A stretch of 17,281 nt of DNA from Cyanobacteria bacterium UBA11153 (lineage in GTDB: Bacteria; Cyanobacteriota; Cyanobacteriia; Cyanobacteriales; Coleofasciculaceae), in contig DOIX01000022.1 in assembly GCA_003511885.1 (NCBI GenBank), positions 1 to 17,281 on the forward strand, written 5' to 3'. The notes under the pieces are model-generated. The model searched no databases and was not told the DNA's origin. It saw only the letters and a list, made by a program, of their open reading frames with translations. Positions 14,018 to 17,281 of this stretch are shown one piece after another (position 1 is the stretch's first letter; every line of letters begins with the position of its first letter). A program made the translations under genes and the position numbers.

Positions 14018-14902
14018 ATGTTTCCGGTTAAATATCCCGTTCCCCAAACTGAGCCACCACCACCGCCTAGGGAAGCTCTTCCCACCATGTATGATTTACC
14101 CAGTGAAAATTCGGAGGAACCTGGTTTGCCTGATGAATTCCATGGCTTACAAGCACAATTTTTAAGCAGTGTTTTCCGTCCCCCAAATTATCCACTTTCA
14201 CAAGTATTTAGTACTGGGTATATGAATCTATATTATGATGTGCGCCATCCTCAATGGTACAAGCGCCCGGATTGGTTTGGGGTGGTGGGGGTATCCCGAC
14301 TTTATGATGAAGTGGATATGCGGCTTTCTTATGTGGTTTGGCAAGAGGGTGTTAATCCTTTTGTAATTGTTGAATTTCTTTCTCCGGGAACTGAAAAAGA
14401 AGACTTGGGTAAAAATCAGGATAAGTCTGAGTCTGATGCGTCGGAAAATTTGACAGATAATGGGCAAGTTATTGAAGCTAAATCTGATGTCAATCCACCG
14501 CGCAAATGGGAGGTTTACGAGAAGATATTACGGATTCCTTATTATGTTGTTTTCAGTCGCTATACCAATCAGCTACGAGTATTTAAACTGACGGGAGGGC
14601 GTTATCAAGAAATAACATTACAGGAGTCAAGATTGTGGATTCCGGAATTAGCATTAGGTTTGGGGTTGTGGCAGGGAGAATATCAAGGAGTTGAGCGATT
14701 GTGGTTGCGTTGGTATGATTTTCAGGGGAATTGGATTCCTACTGAAGCAGAAGAAGCTTTACAACTAGTCTCTCTGGAGAGACAACGGGCTGATGATGAG
14801 AGACAACGGGCTGATGATGCCGAATCTAGGCTAGAGTCTCTGATGCAGCGACTTCGGGAATCGGGAATCAATCCTCATGATTTTTTCAACAATCAAAGCT
14901 GA
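14018..14902 (+). CDS. Uma2-family (DUF820) protein with PD-(D/E)XK nuclease fold
   Basis: A 294-residue member of the Uma2 family, which is strongly expanded in cyanobacteria and has a restriction-endonuclease-like fold; its cellular role is not established. Family blocks are clear: LPTMYDLPSE (21-30), GLPDEFH (36-42), LYYDVRHPQWYKRPDWFGVVGV (71-92) with Pro84-Asp85 of the PD motif, VVWQEGVNPFVIVEFLSPGTE (106-126) with Glu119, and KWEVYEKILRIPYYVVF (163-179). Residues 127-160 form a polar, acidic insert with no visible motif. The C-terminus (250-284) is a heptad coiled coil, RQRADDERQRADDAESRLESL, partly made by a 21-bp tandem duplication. The only plus-strand gene in the right half; it diverges from the ATPase. 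No strong ribosome binding site. Confidence 0.88.
   Translation: MFPVKYPVPQTEPPPPPREALPTMYDLPSENSEEPGLPDEFHGLQAQFLSSVFRPPNYPLSQVFSTGYMNLYYDVRHPQWYKRPDWFGVVGVSRLYDEVDMRLSYVVWQEGVNPFVIVEFLSPGTEKEDLGKNQDKSESDASENLTDNGQVIEAKSDVNPPRKWEVYEKILRIPYYVVFSRYTNQLRVFKLTGGRYQEITLQESRLWIPELALGLGLWQGEYQGVERLWLRWYDFQGNWIPTEAEEALQLVSLERQRADDERQRADDAESRLESLMQRLRESGINPHDFFNNQS
14777..14818 (+). repeat. 21-bp tandem duplication in the Uma2 coiled coil
   Basis: Two identical 21-bp units (14777-14797 and 14798-14818) each encode one coiled-coil heptad, ERQRADD in register. Copy number at this point would lengthen the coiled coil one heptad at a time. Such heptad duplications are common in Uma2 tails. Confidence 0.9.
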
Positions 14903-14915
14903 ATTTAACAAAATC

Positions 14916-14998
14916 AGGAGTTACGCAAAGCATCTATCTGTAGGGTGCGTTATGCGAAAGCTAACGCACCATCCAAATTAAGACTTTGCGTAAGTACT
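14916..14998. mobile_element. MITE-like palindromic element between the Uma2 and RDD genes
   Basis: Outer perfect inverted repeats TTACGCAAAG (14921-14930) and CTTTGCGTAA (14984-14993) enclose an inner palindrome with arms GGTGCGTT/AACGCACC (14944-14951 and 14963-14970). The inner core is the inverse of the repeat at 222-256. Termini of the ACTTACGCA type are, to my knowledge, typical of small non-autonomous elements in cyanobacteria. No target duplication can be fixed. It nearly fills the gap between the convergent genes and may also act as a terminator. Confidence 0.6.
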
Positions 14999-15005
14999 AT
15001 TTTGG

Positions 15006-15395
15006 TCATTTATTCACAACTAGCGTACCAGCAAGCATATCATGAAGGGCTTGTTTTTTCTCGGTAAACAATACCATAAGATAGCCAATTAGTAAGATTA
15101 TGCCAGAAAGAATCTTGGAAAAATGTCTGATTGTAGCTGTAACGAAAGAAATCGGCTGATTATTCAAGTCAGTCACAACAATTCCCAACGCCTGCTTGCC
15201 AATAGTTGCTTGTTTTGGAGAACTTTCTTGTACTGCATAGTAAACCCAACCAACTAAAATCCCGACAAGAGCAACCAAATTCATGTTACCTCCGAGGGCG
15301 AAGCCAAGGATTTTATTAATAATTACTAAAATAATCCCATCTAGAAGAGCGGCTAAAAACCTCTTGCCAAAACCCGCATACTGAATCTCATTCAT
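15006..15395 (-). CDS. RDD-family membrane protein
   Basis: A small membrane protein of 129 residues from ATG 15395, of the RDD family, whose function is generally unknown. The RDD signature is RFLAALLDGIIL (Arg12, Asp19) in the first helix. A second helix (about 37-55), the conserved GKQALGIVVTD block, a third helix (about 95-112) and the terminal ALHDMLAGTLVV complete the family pattern. ATG 15395 is preferred because GAGG lies about 10 bases upstream; the frame extends to a TTG at 15419 without support. Convergent with the Uma2 gene across a MITE-like element; downstream of, and on the same strand as, the protease gene at 15564-17174. Confidence 0.85.
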   Translation of the reverse strand: MNEIQYAGFGKRFLAALLDGIILVIINKILGFALGGNMNLVALVGILVGWVYYAVQESSPKQATIGKQALGIVVTDLNNQPISFVTATIRHFSKILSGIILLIGYLMVLFTEKKQALHDMLAGTLVVNK

Positions 15396-15482
15396 AATGG
15401 ATTGCCTCAAATACTTCAAAATGGACTTTTCTATTAGCTATTGGAATATGGGCTAATGGTAGAACTATTTTCATATTTTACA

Positions 15483-15517
15483 ATTAGCCATTAGCCATTA
15501 GCCATTAGCCATTAGCA
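15483..15517. repeat. Heptanucleotide tract (ATTAGCC)4-5
   Basis: Four perfect ATTAGCC units and a fifth with one change (ATTAGCA) between the RDD start and the CPBP protease stop. An isolated inverted unit (GGCTAAT) occurs at about 15451-15457, which could pair with the tract. Confidence 0.88.
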
Positions 15518-15563
15518 ATTTTGGCAACCCAATGGGTTATAACTAGCAACTAACGTTACCGAA

Positions 15564-17174
15564 TTAACTTGAGCCGCTGCCGAGAATAAAGAGACTGATG
15601 AGAGTACCGCTATTCCAGAGACTATGGAGTAACATAGGAGCGAGGAGACTGCGCGATCGCGAATAGACCAATCCTAACACCATTCCCAGTGTCGTGAGGG
15701 GTAGGACTTCTGATAGACTGAGGTGTGCGATCGCAAATACCAAACTACTCGCTACAATTGCCCCCCAAACTGGCAGATAACGTGTCAATGAGGGCAACAA
15801 AAACCCTCTAAACATCATTTCTTCAAACAGGGGTGCAGCCAAACTTGCCGTCATGAAAAATATGAGAAGGGCAATATTATCTTGTCCTTCCAATACTAAA
15901 GGCAGAATCGGATTGCTGCCACCTTGCCCTTGCCATAATTGTTGATTGATTAAGGATACCCCAATCACTAAAGGTAACGCCACTAAATAACCACCCAATC
16001 CCCATAAAAACCAATTGCTGCGGAATTTTAAGCGAAACCAATCTGACGACAGGGGAAAAAATTGTTTAATCGAAAGATATAAAATCCACAATCCCCAAGA
16101 TGCCAAAATTATGTAGGTGGATAAAGTATATAATGCCTTGCTCCGCGCCGTAAAATTACCTGGATCCAGGTGTAAAATATGGATAAACTGACCAACGAGT
16201 AAGGGGAGTAGCAATTGACCAAAAAAGAAAAAACCTAGAATCAAAACTTGCCAAATTATTTCTCCATTCCATGGTGTTTGCCAAGCTAAATCTCCATTAA
16301 TTGATAGGATCGAATTCCTCCCTTTTAATAGTCGTTGCGCGACTAAAAATAGCAAAAGTCCTACCCCCAATAGTCCTGCCACACCTGGTATTAATCCAAT
16401 TACTGCTAACTTGATAACGGATTCCTGCGCAATCTTTTGTTCTTGATTTTCCAGAGAAATAAGAAGAGCCTGACGATCTTGTGATTTATATAACTCAGTC
16501 AAGGCTCGATAGCGAAACCAGCTATCTAAGTTTTGGTTAATTTGGGCTTCAGCATCTGGTAATAATTGGGGTGGTTTACTCCATAAACCGATTAAGATAT
16601 TTGCTGTTTGGCTGGATGGTGTTAAACTTTGATCTGGAATAACTTCGTCTTTTTTCAAGTCACGCCAATTTTTAATTGCTGCATCTGTTTCCCCTCGATT
16701 GGCTTGAATAATTCCCAAGCGTAACTTTAGCTCAGTTATGAGTTGTTTGGTTTGAGATAAAGATCCTTCCAGTTGCTTTTGCTGGGCTTGGACAATTTGA
16801 CTGTTTTTTAGACGAGCTAATTTTAATTGAGATTTGCCCAAAATTGGAGATGGTTCTGTGGCTATTTTTTGAGAAGATAGTTCTTGAATCTTCGCAATAA
16901 TTTTTTCCTGAGTGGTTTGAGTGGCTGCCACAGCATCTTCATATTGAGTTTGGGCATTTTTGAAAGGCTCTCCGCCTATAAGGGCAGACTGTGTTTGAGT
17001 TTTTCCTCCTTGCCATTCGGCGGCATGGAGTAGTAGATTTGTTTGGTAAAGTTCCAGCCGACTTTGAATTTGAGGTTCCCCCCAACTGGCAACTAGAGAC
17101 AAGCTGAGTTGAAAGATTACCACAAATGTCAGTATGACTAAAATAATTAGCTTTAGCGATCGCTTAATGCCCAT
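15564..17174 (-). CDS. CPBP-family intramembrane metalloprotease (Abi/CAAX-like)
   Basis: A 536-residue polytopic membrane protein. The C-terminal CPBP domain (about 385-530) has the expected motifs: EEMMFR (Glu451, Glu452, Arg456), FAIAH with His484, and HSLWN with His517 and Asn521. The family includes CAAX prenyl-protein endopeptidases, and bacterial members have roles in membrane-protein processing and self-immunity; the substrate here is unknown. The N-terminus starts with one helix (about 8-30), followed by a soluble, Gln-rich, partly coiled-coil region (about 35-245) that most stand-alone CPBP proteins lack, then several more helices. This two-part layout is often seen in cyanobacterial members. 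The ATG at 17172-17174 has CGAGG about 6 bases upstream. Confidence 0.9.
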   Translation of the reverse strand: MGIKRSLKLIILVILTFVVIFQLSLSLVASWGEPQIQSRLELYQTNLLLHAAEWQGGKTQTQSALIGGEPFKNAQTQYEDAVAATQTTQEKIIAKIQELSSQKIATEPSPILGKSQLKLARLKNSQIVQAQQKQLEGSLSQTKQLITELKLRLGIIQANRGETDAAIKNWRDLKKDEVIPDQSLTPSSQTANILIGLWSKPPQLLPDAEAQINQNLDSWFRYRALTELYKSQDRQALLISLENQEQKIAQESVIKLAVIGLIPGVAGLLGVGLLLFLVAQRLLKGRNSILSINGDLAWQTPWNGEIIWQVLILGFFFFGQLLLPLLVGQFIHILHLDPGNFTARSKALYTLSTYIILASWGLWILYLSIKQFFPLSSDWFRLKFRSNWFLWGLGGYLVALPLVIGVSLINQQLWQGQGGSNPILPLVLEGQDNIALLIFFMTASLAAPLFEEMMFRGFLLPSLTRYLPVWGAIVASSLVFAIAHLSLSEVLPLTTLGMVLGLVYSRSRSLLAPMLLHSLWNSGTLISLFILGSGSS

Positions 17175-17199
17175 GAAAACCTCGAAAACAAGTCAAAAG

Positions 17200-17220
17200 G
17201 GGGAATGGGGCATGGGGAGT
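17200..17220. repeat. Heptamer tract (GGGGAAT, GGGGCAT, GGGGAGT)
   Basis: Three 7-bp units directly upstream of the protease gene. The unit type equals that of the tract inside the ATPase gene read on the minus strand (GGGGAAT and GGGGAGT), so the same STRR family occurs both in a coding and a non-coding site in this window. Confidence 0.8.
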
Positions 17221-17268
17221 TTTGAATTATCGCAACCACTAGGGCAGCCCCGACATTCTCAATTCCTC

Positions 17269-17281
17269 AAACCCTTGATTT
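17269..17281. repeat. Partial AAACCCTTG repeat at the window edge, copy 3
   Basis: AAACCCTTGATTT matches the left arm and loop start of the hairpins at 6032-6051 and 13840-13863. The right arm would lie beyond the window, so it is only a candidate third copy. Confidence 0.45.

Noticed and set aside
14228..14467. Minus-strand frame opposite the Uma2 gene
   Set aside because: It mirrors conserved Uma2 coding sequence and has no independent support.
1..17281. tRNA, rRNA or known riboswitch genes
   Set aside because: No cloverleaf, rRNA segment or recognised riboswitch core was seen on either strand by eye.

Overview
The window is cyanobacterial chromosome. More than a dozen HIP1 octamers (GCGATCGC) are scattered through it, the proteins look cyanobacterial, and intergenic gaps are full of heptanucleotide short tandem repeats (STRRs) of the kind described in filamentous cyanobacteria. 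A filamentous Oscillatoriales- or Nostocales-like organism is the best guess; species cannot be read from the sequence.

Left part (1-5894, all minus strand): a type I secretion operon read ppiC-like isomerase -> peptidase-domain ABC exporter -> HlyD adaptor. The exporter has an N-terminal cNMP-fold domain and a C39-like domain, and both seem to have lost their key residues. The genes are separated by STRR tracts. No TolC or obvious substrate gene lies in the window.

Middle (6148-9028): tmk and holB (thymidylate kinase and the clamp-loader delta' subunit) form a minus-strand pair. Both C-termini and both stop codons lie inside heptamer repeats. A conserved-looking hypothetical gene diverges from tmk and converges on a small FHA-domain gene, with a 12-bp inverted repeat between them.

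9300-11160 is the most notable part: an IscB gene (RNA-guided nuclease of IS200/IS605-like elements, relative and ancestor of Cas9) with all RuvC and HNH residues visible. An omega-RNA (HEARO)-like sequence lies upstream of it, and a second diverged omega-RNA-like copy lies just downstream of its stop. The upstream copy overlaps the 3' end of the preceding copper P-type ATPase gene, so the last ~14 ATPase residues appear to be encoded by the element and the presumed guide is ATPase coding sequence. No TnpA transposase is present.

Right part (11112-17281): the copper ATPase (CopA/PacS type) carries two in-frame insertions, a 7 x 7 bp STRR and a ~25-residue palindrome-bearing segment. A Uma2-family nuclease-fold protein, a MITE-like palindromic repeat, an RDD membrane protein and a CPBP-family membrane protease follow. 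Dispersed repeats (AAACCCTTG hairpins, GGTGCGTT palindromes) recur across the window.
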